Below, piece by piece: positions 43,339 to 51,569 of a stretch of DNA of 64,000 nucleotides. The number at the start of each line of letters is the position of its first letter. Position 1 is the first letter of the stretch. Below the pieces are notes generated by a model. It did not search any database, had not been told where the DNA came from, and saw nothing but the letters and a program-made list of their open reading frames with translations. Origin of the DNA: Melioribacteraceae bacterium (lineage in GTDB: Bacteria; Bacteroidota; Ignavibacteria; Ignavibacteriales; Melioribacteraceae); assembly GCA_021740785.1 (NCBI GenBank), contig JAIOZI010000013.1:26917-90916 (forward strand). The letters are read 5' to 3'. Position numbers and translations under genes: made by a program.

Positions 43339-44099
43339 TCTATTAAAATAGTTGTCTTTAATACCCTAGGATCTTTCTCGTTATCCATTCAAAATTGTAA
43401 TTAGCTTTGCGGAAAGTAATACTGATTTGTTCTGTAACTTGTTAAAGATCACCCTGTATGCTCGCATGAAAATGAATGGGTCCAATATATCACCAAGTAA
43501 ACAGCTGCCTGCATCAGAATTAATTCGAAGGAATTCTGTCGTTTCGAACAATTGTGAAGTGAGCTTCTACATGAGAACATAATAAAAAACAAATTATCAT
43601 ATATATGACTCGTCGATATAAAAACAAATGCCCAAATATTGTAGGAAACAGTTCCTCCAGGTAAACTCATCTAATTGTTGAAAGGAATTTCTTCTCTCTT
43701 ATCATATTCGAAATTATGAAGACTGTACAAAACTATATTTAACTCATTGATGTGATCTGACTATCTAACATGCAGCCCACCTCAAGTGTGTAGTCTCTTT
43801 TATTTCTTATCCTATCCGAGTTAAAGCCAACTGCAGCGGAGTGACGGTCGGCTGAGTAAAAGGTGTGTCTGGATTATCGTTTTGCTCAGATTAGTTGTTT
43901 GAAGTGTTAGTAACTTTATGAGTTATGCCTAGCAAACCATTACAGACAAGTTCCTCTTGAGCATCCTCCTTTCTTCCAATTTACCGACGCTTTCGTTTAT
44001 CTTTTTTACATGACAAATACCATCTATTAGCTCAAATTCATTGCCGGCAATAGCAAAATATCTACAAATAGTTTGATTACAACAAATTAGCAAATAATT
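43339..44099. other. Gene-poor stretch between the remnant and tRNA-Thr
   Basis: About 760 bases without a convincing gene on either strand. The two longest frames (43449-43670 and 43929-44309 on the - strand) have no family features, and the second runs through the tRNA. Base composition is somewhat less AT-biased around 43820-43870. Being next to a tRNA, it could be the decayed edge of an inserted element, but no integrase or transposase fragment is recognisable. Confidence 0.5.
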
Positions 44100-44154
44100 T
44101 TGCAATAGTTTTTGCAATAGTAAGGGGGTAAAATAGGGGTAAAATGGGGTAAAT
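44100..44154. repeat. Short direct repeats next to the tRNA terminator
   Basis: TTGCAATAGT occurs twice (44100-44109 and 44112-44121). Three tandem GGGGTAAA units follow at 44125-44153 with periods of 11 and 10 bases. It sits about 70 bases 3' of the tRNA-Thr gene. Function unknown. Confidence 0.55.
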
Positions 44155-44184
44155 TGCTTAATAGTTAAATGATTCTTTAAAATT

Positions 44185-44220
44185 AAAAACCCCGAAAATG
44201 GCTTATAATCGGGGTTTTTT
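44185..44220 (-). terminator. Rho-independent terminator after tRNA-Thr
   Basis: AAAAACCCCGA and TCGGGGTTTTTT form an 11-bp stem around a loop of about 13 bases. On the - strand the hairpin lies directly 3' of the tRNA and ends in a T-rich run, so it should stop the tRNA transcript; the flanking A-run would let it work in the + direction too. Confidence 0.8.
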
Positions 44221-44221
44221 G

Positions 44222-44294
44222 AGCTGGCGGACGGACTTGAACCGCCGACCGGCTGATTACAAATCAGCTGCTCTACCAACTGAGCTACGCCAGC
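44222..44294 (-). tRNA. tRNA-Thr (anticodon TGT)
   Basis: A 73-base cloverleaf on the - strand. The acceptor stem is GCTGGCG/CGCCAGC with discriminator T, the D arm GCTC...GAGC. The anticodon stem GCTGA/TCAGC encloses the loop TTTGTAA, giving TGT (Thr). The T arm is GGCGG-TTCAAGT-CCGTC. The CCA end is not encoded. A frame reading through it (start near 44309) is the familiar spurious tRNA shadow. Confidence 0.97.
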
Positions 44295-44401
44295 ATTTAA
44301 GAACACCAAAAATAAACTAATTTTCCATCCTACGCAAGAAGAGTTTTTATTTTCTTATTTTTATATCGTATTTTTTTTGATGTTAATTGAAAGGCTTGGA
44401 T

Positions 44402-44740
44402 ATGATTCCAAAACAAATAAAGATTAATGACGGTAGATTAAATATCACTTGGAGCAGCGGTGATAATACCTCGGTTGGATTAAAATATTTGCGGAAGGAA
44501 TGTCCATGTGCAAATTGTAAAGGTGAAACAATTCTGCTGAAAACTATAAGACCGGTTAGAAAATCTTCGGAAACACCCGAGATGTATAAAATCGCCGACA
44601 ATAAAACCATCGGCGGTTACGCGGTAAAAATAACATGGCGGGATGGGCATGATACAGGTATTTATTCATGGGAATATCTAAAAACTCTTGCAGATGATGA
44701 ATCACAAAATTTATCACATGATTACAAACCTCTGCTATGA
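44402..44740 (+). CDS. DUF971 domain protein
   Basis: A 112-residue protein of the DUF971 family (PF06155-like). It has IKINDGRLNITWSSGDNT, the Cys-containing LRKECPCANCKGE and GGYAVKITWRDGHDTGIYSWEYL, each a hallmark. The C-x-C-x-x-C suggests metal or iron-sulfur binding; the domain also occurs fused to Mrp-type iron-sulfur carriers and gamma-butyrobetaine hydroxylase. ATG 44402 is preferred to TTG 44387 because GAAAGG sits 7 bases upstream of it. It overlaps the next gene by ATGA, so the two are coupled. Confidence 0.9.
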   Translation: MIPKQIKINDGRLNITWSSGDNTSVGLKYLRKECPCANCKGETILLKTIRPVRKSSETPEMYKIADNKTIGGYAVKITWRDGHDTGIYSWEYLKTLADDESQNLSHDYKPLL

Positions 44741-45510
44741 TAACACGAAATGAAATAAAAAAATATTCATCGCTAAAACAAAAGAAATTTAGAGATGAAT
44801 ACGGACTTTTCTTAGTCGAAGGTAAACGTTTTGTGGAGGAAGGTCTTGCTTCTGAATTTCATTGCGAATTAGTATTTTCTACCGATAAATATTTTTCAGA
44901 AAACGAAGAGCATTTTGGAAGAATGCAAGTAACCGGGATTCGTTTTGAGATAATTTCTCGAAAGGATCTGGAAAAAATTACAGACACAAAAAATCCGCAA
45001 GGTATCGCTGCCGTTTTTCATAAATCAGAGAAAGAGTTTGATATTAACAAAACCACAGAATTAATTATCGCTTTGGAAGATATCTCAGATCCGGGAAACC
45101 TTGGAACGATTATACGAAATTGTGATTGGTTCGGAATAAAAACATTATTGGTAAGTTCTAACAGTGCGGATGTATACAATCCTAAGGTTCTGCGTTCTAC
45201 CGTTGGATCGATCTTTCATCTGGATATATTTCAATTGCCGGATTTCAGTGAGGCTTTGAAGAAAATTAAAAGTGGAGGATTCAAAATTATTCTCGCCGAT
45301 CTGAATGGAGAAAATTTATATGATTATTCATTCCCAAGTAAATGTGTAATAGTCTTTGCAAATGAAGCGTCGGGACCTTCGTTACAGATTCAAAGTTTAG
45401 CTGAAAACAGAATAACAATTCCCAAAACCGGCAGTGCAGAGTCTCTCAATGTTGCAGGCGCCTCCGCAATTATTATTTCCGAATTAAGAAGAAAAATCTC
45501 CGGCAATTGA
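44737..45510 (+). CDS. TrmH/SpoU-family RNA 2'-O-methyltransferase
   Basis: A 257-residue SPOUT methyltransferase. The N-terminal domain has the substrate-binding LKQKKFRDEYGLFLVEGKR. Motif 1 is DPGNLGTIIRNCDWFG with the catalytic Arg/Asn, motif 2 ANEASGPS and motif 3 ITIPKTGSAESLNVAGASAI, which forms the knot and SAM pocket. It methylates a ribose in rRNA or tRNA; whether rRNA (RlmB-like) or tRNA cannot be decided. The start is translationally coupled to the DUF971 gene. Confidence 0.95.
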   Translation: MITRNEIKKYSSLKQKKFRDEYGLFLVEGKRFVEEGLASEFHCELVFSTDKYFSENEEHFGRMQVTGIRFEIISRKDLEKITDTKNPQGIAAVFHKSEKEFDINKTTELIIALEDISDPGNLGTIIRNCDWFGIKTLLVSSNSADVYNPKVLRSTVGSIFHLDIFQLPDFSEALKKIKSGGFKIILADLNGENLYDYSFPSKCVIVFANEASGPSLQIQSLAENRITIPKTGSAESLNVAGASAIIISELRRKISGN

Positions 45511-45557
45511 ATTTTTTATGAGTCGGAAATGTTATTCTACATAAAAAAGGGGAAGCT

Positions 45558-46991
45558 ATGCTAAGGAAAAAATCATTGCATTTTTTTGTTTCATTTCTTC
45601 TACTCACCGGATTTACATTTTCACAATTAAAAATTGTTTCTGCATTTCCCAACTTATCATTCGAAAATCCAGTTGATATTCAGCATGCCGGGGATAATTC
45701 CAACCGGATTTTTATTGTTGAACAAGAAGGAAGAATATTGGTTTTTAACAATGATGCCGACACTGAAGAAGCGGTTGTATTTTTAGATATTCAAGATCAA
45801 GTTTTATACGGGGGTGAACAAGGTCTGCTCGGATTAGCTTTCCATCCGGATTATGAAGAGAACGGCTATTTCTATATTGATTACACAACTGATGATCCAA
45901 AGCGAACGGTAATCTCCAGGTATTCCGTAAGTTCATCCGATCCAAATTCAGCGGATCCGACGAGTGAGACAGTGCTGCTGGAAGTTTATCAACCTTACAG
46001 TAACCATAACGGCGGACAATTAATTTTCGGTCCCGACGGTTATCTATACGTTTCATTCGGTGATGGCGGTTCCGGCGGTGATCCCCAGAATTATGCTCAA
46101 AACTTGGCTTACTTATTAGGTAAGATGATTAGAATCGATGTTGATAATAATAGCGAAGGAATGAAATATTCGATTCCGTCTGATAATCCTTTTGCGAATA
46201 ATAGTGAGGGTTATCGCGAGGAGATTTTTGCTTACGGTTTGAGAAATGCCTGGCGGTTTAGTTTTGACAGCGGTACCGATGATCTGTGGGCTGCGGATGT
46301 GGGACAGAATAAGTGGGAAGAGATTAACATAATTGAAAGCGGCAAAAATTACGGGTGGCGATTAATGGAAGGGCTGCATTGTTATAATCCTTCATCAGGC
46401 TGCGATACAACAGGTTTGGTTATGCCCATTCATGAATATTATCATGATTCTGACGGAGGTTATTCAATAACAGGCGGATTTGTCTACCGGGGAAATTCTG
46501 TAAGTGAATTGATCGGAAAATATGTTTACGGAGATTTTGTTACGGGTAATATTTGGGCTCTCGATTATAACCGGGATGGGATTGAAAATCAAAAAATTTT
46601 CGAAACCTCGTATTCAATCTCAACATTCGGCACCGATCAATTTGAAGAATTATATTTCGCTTCTTTTTCAAACGGCAAGATATACAAATTTGCAGGCACC
46701 CCGGTTTCTGTAAATGATGACGGAGAATTAAAATATCATCTTGATCAAAATTATCCGAATCCATTTAATTCAGAAACTACTATTGTCTTCTCCCTCGAAA
46801 AAAGTGACAGCGTTAAACTGGAAATTTTCAATTCATTAGGAGAACATATTAATACTCTTATCAATGATAATTTGAAAGAGGGAAGACATTCCGTAAAATG
46901 GAATGCCGGGAATATGAGCAGCGGCGTTTATTACTATAAATTGTCAACTTCCGGTTATACCGAATCAAGGAAGATGATTTTAATGCGATGA
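45558..46991 (+). CDS. Secreted PQQ-dependent sugar dehydrogenase-like protein with type IX sorting domain
   Basis: A 477-residue secreted beta-propeller. The signal peptide is MLRKKSLHFFVSFLLLTGF. The body (25-375) has the soluble glucose dehydrogenase motifs LLGLAFHPDYEENGYFYIDY, SNHNGGQLIFGPDGYLYVSFGDGG, GLRNAWRFSFD and ADVGQNKWEEIN. A sorting domain follows (NYPNPFNSE to RKMILMR). It would oxidise aldoses to lactones, or be a binding propeller without PQQ, on the outer face. AAGGGG precedes the ATG. The 3' end overlaps the - strand ypdA gene by 12 bases. Confidence 0.9.
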   Translation: MLRKKSLHFFVSFLLLTGFTFSQLKIVSAFPNLSFENPVDIQHAGDNSNRIFIVEQEGRILVFNNDADTEEAVVFLDIQDQVLYGGEQGLLGLAFHPDYEENGYFYIDYTTDDPKRTVISRYSVSSSDPNSADPTSETVLLEVYQPYSNHNGGQLIFGPDGYLYVSFGDGGSGGDPQNYAQNLAYLLGKMIRIDVDNNSEGMKYSIPSDNPFANNSEGYREEIFAYGLRNAWRFSFDSGTDDLWAADVGQNKWEEINIIESGKNYGWRLMEGLHCYNPSSGCDTTGLVMPIHEYYHDSDGGYSITGGFVYRGNSVSELIGKYVYGDFVTGNIWALDYNRDGIENQKIFETSYSISTFGTDQFEELYFASFSNGKIYKFAGTPVSVNDDGELKYHLDQNYPNPFNSETTIVFSLEKSDSVKLEIFNSLGEHINTLINDNLKEGRHSVKWNAGNMSSGVYYYKLSTSGYTESRKMILMR

Positions 46992-47954
46992 TTTATTAAC
47001 AATATCGGAAATAATATTCTCTGCATGGAAACGTGAATTTTCAATAAACCATTTTCCCGTATCCATTCCGCCGGATACAACACCGGCAATATAAATTCCC
47101 GGTACATTTGTTTCGAATGTTTCAGGATTATACGATGGCTCCTTTTTTGAATCCCGGCTGAGCTGAATTCCTATCGAAGTGAGGAAATTGAAATCAGGAT
47201 GATAACCGGTCATCGCGAACACAAAATCATTTTCAATGGTTAACACTCCATCGGGAGTTTCAACATCAACCTCCTTTTCTCTTATCTCTATTAATTCGGA
47301 ATTGAAATATGCCTTAATTGATCCTTCATCAATTCTGTTTTCAATATCCGGTCGAACCCAATACTTTACGTTATCTTCTATTTTGTTTTTTCTGATAACC
47401 ATGGTTACATCGGCGCCCCGTCTGAATGTTTCAAGCGCAACATCAACTGCTGAGTTACCGCCGCCGACAACAACAATACTCTGTTCCGAATAGGGGTGAG
47501 GCTCTTTGTAATAGTGAAATACTTTGGGAAGATATTCTCCCGGAATGTTCATCTTGTTTTCAAAGTCATAGAACCCGGTTGCAATAATTACAAATCGAGT
47601 AAAATAATTTCCCTTTTCGGTTTTAACTTCGAATTCATTTTTTGAACCGATAACGCCGTTCACTTTTTCGAATAAGTTGATTTTCAAATTTTGTGAAGTC
47701 TTTGCTCTTCTATAATATTCAAGCGCTTCTGTTCTCGTTGGTTTCATTCCGTGTGAAATGAACGGAACATCACCAATTTCCAGCCTTTCCGAGGTTGAAA
47801 AGAATACCATGTTTGTGGGATAATTATAGATGGAATTCACAAGGCATCCTTTTTCGATTATGAGATATTTCAAATTCTTTCTCTTTGCTTCAATTCCGCA
47901 TGCTAGACCAATTGGTCCCGCCCCGATAATTATTACATCAAATTGGTTTCCCAT
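46980..47954 (-). CDS. ypdA: YpdA family NAD(P)-dependent disulfide reductase
   Basis: A 324-residue flavoprotein. FAD site IIIGAGPIGLACGIEAKR is at residues 8-25 and the NAD(P)H site VVVGGGNSAVDVAL is mid-sequence. PTNMVFFSTSERLEIGDVPF is the distinctive YpdA loop. YpdA reduces bacillithiol disulfide (Bdr) in Firmicutes and relatives and lacks the thioredoxin-reductase C-x-x-C, as here. It acts in the cytoplasm on low-molecular-weight thiols. No bshA/B/C gene is visible. It is followed (in its reading direction) by the convergent PQQ-type gene, which it overlaps by 12 bases. Confidence 0.9.
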   Translation of the reverse strand: MGNQFDVIIIGAGPIGLACGIEAKRKNLKYLIIEKGCLVNSIYNYPTNMVFFSTSERLEIGDVPFISHGMKPTRTEALEYYRRAKTSQNLKINLFEKVNGVIGSKNEFEVKTEKGNYFTRFVIIATGFYDFENKMNIPGEYLPKVFHYYKEPHPYSEQSIVVVGGGNSAVDVALETFRRGADVTMVIRKNKIEDNVKYWVRPDIENRIDEGSIKAYFNSELIEIREKEVDVETPDGVLTIENDFVFAMTGYHPDFNFLTSIGIQLSRDSKKEPSYNPETFETNVPGIYIAGVVSGGMDTGKWFIENSRFHAENIISDIVNKSSH

Positions 47955-47968
47955 ATTTAGTACTCTCT

Positions 47969-50410
47969 CTATTCTTCGTAAACAGCGTTAAGTTTTTCGA
48001 TTGCCTTTCTTAAAGTCGGCTTCACTATTTCACGGTGTTCGTTCTCATAAATTTCTCTTAGCAGAGGAAGTTTTTCATTTGCACCAAGTTTAACAAGTAA
48101 ATTTGCCGCATAGTTTCTTGTTCTGAAATAAGGATTGTTTAGCGCTGATGCTATAACATTTATTGCTTCGGGATTTTTACCAAACGACCCGGCATAGTTT
48201 AATGCAGCGATATCAAGTAAATGCATCCCTCCGAAACTATTCTGATATTTTAGGTACTCTTTCGCAAATGGCAATGCAGAGGCATCTCCTAATTCTGTCA
48301 ATCCTTCAAAGATGTTTCTTCTAATTATATTTCTGTGAGATTCATAAATTAGTCCGCTTGTCATGTAATCATAAGCTCCCTCATATTTGTGTCTGCCTAT
48401 TGTCAGCATCGCTGCACCGCGTACATAATCATTATTATCGCATTCGAATATTGATTTGAGTTCAGGAAATAAATTCAAATAGGGCTGCAAGTTTCCCAAC
48501 CCGGTAATCGCTTTTTCCCGGATTCTCGAATCGCCGTCATTAATTAATAACATCAGTGCGTTGTAGGATTCTTCACACTCAATCCTGGAAAGTGATTCTA
48601 CAGCTTTTAGTCTGACACCGAAAAATTTATCTCTAAGTGCAGCATTCCTCAAAGCATGAACAGCATCTGTTCCGAATTTGATGATCTCTTCTGCCGCTTC
48701 CATTCTGCCGTTTACGCTATTGTCGTAGAAAAGTTGATACTCAAGTTCGGGTAGACTTTTTTCAAAAATCAATTTCTTCAATATCCATCCGTCTCTGTCT
48801 ATCCTGACCAACAGAGGTTCGCTATCACATTCGAATGAGAAAGTATTTTCTTTTTTATCGACTCTAACTTTATATGAATGCAAACCTGATTCGTTTGTAA
48901 ATTCAATTTCGAGTGGGAAGTGAAATAATCCGACTGCCGGAAAGCTTTGCTGCACTTGATTAATATGAACAATAAGCAGATTATTTTTATTATCCCATTT
49001 ATATTTTACCTTGAGGATTGGATAGCCTGCGCCATAAACCCATTGATCGAAAAATTTAGTTAGATCCACTCCGCTTACTTCTTCCATAACCGATTTGAAT
49101 TTTTCCGTACTCACATTTCGGCTTAAATAAGTAGTTACATATTTTTGAATTCCTTTTTTAAAAATATCATCCCCTAATTCATAACGCAGCATGTGTAAAA
49201 CAGATGCCCCTTTTTGGTAAGCATCACGGTGTTGGAAAACAAGCGGTTCTAAATTTTCTTTGTTTAATTTAAGTGTGGCAATATGTTCCTGCGGATTATA
49301 AATTATCAATCCGCGGTAAGCGTTGTGCATATCGTAACGGAATTTATTTTCACCTTCGGCATCTTCTGTGTATAAGTTTGTAAAGTAAGTCGCAAATCCT
49401 TCATTCAACCAAATATCTTTCCATTCATTACAAGTGAGCATATCACCGAACCACTGATGTGCAAATTCATGTGCCAGAAGATCATCGGGTGTGTAATTAA
49501 GTCCGGCATTTTCCAAATTAAAAATTCTTCTATTCAGAGTTACCTGTGTTATGTTTTCCATTCCGCCGTAAACATAATCCTGGACGGGTATTTGTGCGAA
49601 TCGCTTGTAGGGATAAGGGTGAATATAATCCGAGAAAAAGTTAAACATCAGCGGAGTTCTTCCGAAAACAAGATTATAGTCCGTCGAAACATCACGAGGT
49701 ATATAATATTCAAGTGCGGTGTTGCGGACCGTGTCGGTATAAATTTGAAAGTCGCCGGCAATAAAAGAAGTGAGGTATCCCGGATGGTCATCATCCATCA
49801 TCCAGTGAAATGTTTTCGTCCCGTCTAAGTTTGTCGATTCGGAAATTAAGTTTCCGTTTGCATATGCGCCCAGGTGACCGGGAACAGTTGCAATTATTTC
49901 CGATGTAAACCTGTCGTCAGGTTTATCATAACTTGGATACCAATAGCGGTTATCCTCACCCTGCCCCTGTGTCCATATTTGATAAGGCATAAACGGTATG
50001 CTGTCTGAAGGAGAAAAGAAATACATCCCTTTTGCCGGCTTTGTGTTATAATCTATTGCGACTGTCAGCACCGAATTTTTGTCGTAATCTTTATCCATTT
50101 TAATAAATAGCAATTCATCGTCAGTTTGAAACTTAAGTTCTTCTTCCGCCAGCACAACAGATTCGATGTGCATATTTTTTGCATGCAGTATTAGCGTGTT
50201 GAATTTTTCGGTAAGCGCTGCAAATTTAATTTCTGCCCTTCCCATTATTGTGCTGCGTTCGAAATCGAATGAGAGGTTCAACTTAATATGTTGCTGATCA
50301 TAATTGCGGGTATTGATATCGAGTGTAAATTTATCATCGCTTTGAGCGGATAGACCCGTAAATAGAACAACTGAAATTATTATTATGGATAATTTCATTT
50401 TCTCTTTCAT
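47969..50410 (-). CDS. M1 family metalloaminopeptidase with C-terminal HEAT-like repeats
   Basis: An 813-residue exported peptidase. The leader MKEKMKLSIIIISVVLFTG ends at SAQ. The gluzincin site is intact: His314-Glu315-x-x-His318 (LLAHEFAHQWFGD) and Glu337 18 residues later (WLNEGFATYF), with exopeptidase motif GGMENIT upstream. A C-terminal region (about 570-800) of helical repeats (RIREKAITGLGNLQ, YVRGAAMLTIGRH) resembles HEAT repeats. It removes N-terminal residues from peptides in the periplasm. GAAAGGAC precedes the ATG. Cleavage of imported peptides or surface-protein turnover is likely; it is unrelated to the sugar genes. Confidence 0.95.
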   Translation of the reverse strand: MKEKMKLSIIIISVVLFTGLSAQSDDKFTLDINTRNYDQQHIKLNLSFDFERSTIMGRAEIKFAALTEKFNTLILHAKNMHIESVVLAEEELKFQTDDELLFIKMDKDYDKNSVLTVAIDYNTKPAKGMYFFSPSDSIPFMPYQIWTQGQGEDNRYWYPSYDKPDDRFTSEIIATVPGHLGAYANGNLISESTNLDGTKTFHWMMDDDHPGYLTSFIAGDFQIYTDTVRNTALEYYIPRDVSTDYNLVFGRTPLMFNFFSDYIHPYPYKRFAQIPVQDYVYGGMENITQVTLNRRIFNLENAGLNYTPDDLLAHEFAHQWFGDMLTCNEWKDIWLNEGFATYFTNLYTEDAEGENKFRYDMHNAYRGLIIYNPQEHIATLKLNKENLEPLVFQHRDAYQKGASVLHMLRYELGDDIFKKGIQKYVTTYLSRNVSTEKFKSVMEEVSGVDLTKFFDQWVYGAGYPILKVKYKWDNKNNLLIVHINQVQQSFPAVGLFHFPLEIEFTNESGLHSYKVRVDKKENTFSFECDSEPLLVRIDRDGWILKKLIFEKSLPELEYQLFYDNSVNGRMEAAEEIIKFGTDAVHALRNAALRDKFFGVRLKAVESLSRIECEESYNALMLLINDGDSRIREKAITGLGNLQPYLNLFPELKSIFECDNNDYVRGAAMLTIGRHKYEGAYDYMTSGLIYESHRNIIRRNIFEGLTELGDASALPFAKEYLKYQNSFGGMHLLDIAALNYAGSFGKNPEAINVIASALNNPYFRTRNYAANLLVKLGANEKLPLLREIYENEHREIVKPTLRKAIEKLNAVYEE

Positions 50411-50518
50411 TTTAGTCCTTTCAAATTATTTGTAAAGAGATTCTGCGCCCATCTCGAATTAACATATTTAACAAATTTACGAAAGGAATAGTTAAATTGA
50501 CGGTGAGAAATAAAATCA

Positions 50519-51052
50519 ATGTTTATGAAAGAATTTAAATACTCACTCTTCGCAAAATTAGTTTACAGGTTTGCAAACTTACCGGTAAGTCTCATTTTAT
50601 TTATACATCTTATTTATTCTTTAGCAGGCGTAAGGTATTCGGGGTACTTTATAATTTCCGTTATAATAAATATTATGCTTATTATTTTAATCAATAGATT
50701 TTATTTCAAGATGTACAAATATTTCCCTCACAAAATATCTGCTGATAATTCGAAAATTATTTGCACCGATTTTCTAAACAAAGAAAAGAAACTTGTAATA
50801 TCGCACAGTAGTATTAAAAAAATTACAGGCGGAATTTTCAGTAAGAATGCGGGAAGACCAATATACATAACCGATTCAGAAGGTAACATGATTGGTATTC
50901 AACCGCATCTAAAAGATTTCAACAAGCTGCTCACAATAATTCTAAGCAATATCAATAAACCGCTTTATGACGAACTTCTTGAAAAGTTAAAAACCTCCAC
51001 GAAGGCATTTGATAAAAAAGAAAAAATTAATAATAAAAAACCCGCCAAATAA
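50519..51052 (+). CDS. Hypothetical membrane protein
   Basis: A 177-residue protein with two adjacent hydrophobic segments (about 21-37 and 43-62, LILFIHLIYSLAG and IISVIINIMLIILI) and a soluble C-terminal half (about 75-165) rich in beta-strand-like patches (LVISHSSIKKITGGIFSKN). It resembles small PH-like domain membrane proteins but cannot be placed. The start is either 50519 or ATG 50525; no strong ribosome site is seen. The tail is lysine-rich. The stop codon lies inside a shared terminator hairpin. Confidence 0.6.
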   Translation: MFMKEFKYSLFAKLVYRFANLPVSLILFIHLIYSLAGVRYSGYFIISVIINIMLIILINRFYFKMYKYFPHKISADNSKIICTDFLNKEKKLVISHSSIKKITGGIFSKNAGRPIYITDSEGNMIGIQPHLKDFNKLLTIILSNINKPLYDELLEKLKTSTKAFDKKEKINNKKPAK

Positions 51053-51067
51053 CAGCGGGTTTAAATT
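51034..51067. terminator. Bidirectional hairpin terminator
   Basis: AAACCCGC and GCGGGTTT form the stem around a 9-base loop containing the stop codon of the 50519 gene. A-rich and T-containing flanks permit action in both directions. It lies between that gene and the - strand HU gene, whose 3' end is 25 bases away. Confidence 0.75.
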
Positions 51068-51091
51068 TGAAACTGAACTGCAAAGAAGAAA

Positions 51092-51376
51092 TTATAAAGC
51101 AGAATCTTTTGCTTGTTTTGCAATCCTGAATTTTAGAACTTTTTTAGCCGGGATTACAATTTCCTCGCCAGTGGCAGGGTTTCTACCTTTTCTTCTTTTT
51201 CTTTTTGAAACGACTAGCTTTCCAAGACCAGGAATTGTAAATCCTTTCTTAGCTTCTTTGTAAGACAATTGAACGAACTCGTTCAAATAATCAGTGGCTA
51301 ATTTTTTGGTTATATCCAATTTTTTAGCCATGTGATCGACTATCTGTGCTTTAGTCATTGGTTTTGCTACTGCCAT
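51092..51376 (-). CDS. HU/IHF-family DNA-binding protein
   Basis: A 94-residue nucleoid protein. MTKAQIVDHMAKKLDI is the dimerisation helix pair, FTIPGLGKLVV the beta-saddle, and the DNA-binding arm carries the signature GRNPATGEEIVIPAKK. It bends DNA and compacts the chromosome. AAAGGGATC precedes the ATG on the - strand. Length is usual for HU, with a short extra N-terminal MAVAKP. It converges on the hypothetical membrane protein gene via a shared terminator. Confidence 0.95.
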   Translation of the reverse strand: MAVAKPMTKAQIVDHMAKKLDITKKLATDYLNEFVQLSYKEAKKGFTIPGLGKLVVSKRKRRKGRNPATGEEIVIPAKKVLKFRIAKQAKDSAL

Positions 51377-51510
51377 AATAGATCCCTTTTGTTTGTGGAA
51401 CAGTTAGTTAATGAACTTAAATAAAAATAAATAATTTCTACTATAAAATAAATATGTTTTTGTATTTTTCAATGATCTTCTGAAAATTTATTTGTTCATT
51501 ATATCTAATA

Positions 51511-51540
51511 TTGACGGTATCTTTTTAAAGATCGTAATTT
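51511..51540 (+). promoter_or_regulatory. Candidate promoter with internal palindrome, upstream of the plug-domain gene
   Basis: TTGACG (51511-51516) and TAATTT (51535-51540) are 18 bases apart, fitting a vegetative -35/-10. Between them ATCTTTTTAAAGAT (51519-51532) is a palindrome that could be an operator. Transcription would start near 51547 and leave a short leader to ATG 51570, supporting that start. Sequence-only prediction. Confidence 0.4.
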
Positions 51541-51569
51541 TGCAATTCTTCAAGAGAACGATTATTACT

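Noticed and set aside
43449..43670. 73-codon frame on the - strand in the gene desert
   Set aside because: No ribosome site, no family features, and low-complexity composition.
43929..44309. Frame of 126 codons on the - strand over the tRNA-Thr
   Set aside because: Its first part is the translation of the tRNA itself (the familiar G-V-A-Q-L-V-E-Q shadow) and the rest is repeat and terminator.
51492..51569. N-terminal extension of the plug-domain protein from TTG 51492
   Set aside because: It lies over the candidate promoter and would put the signal peptide internally.
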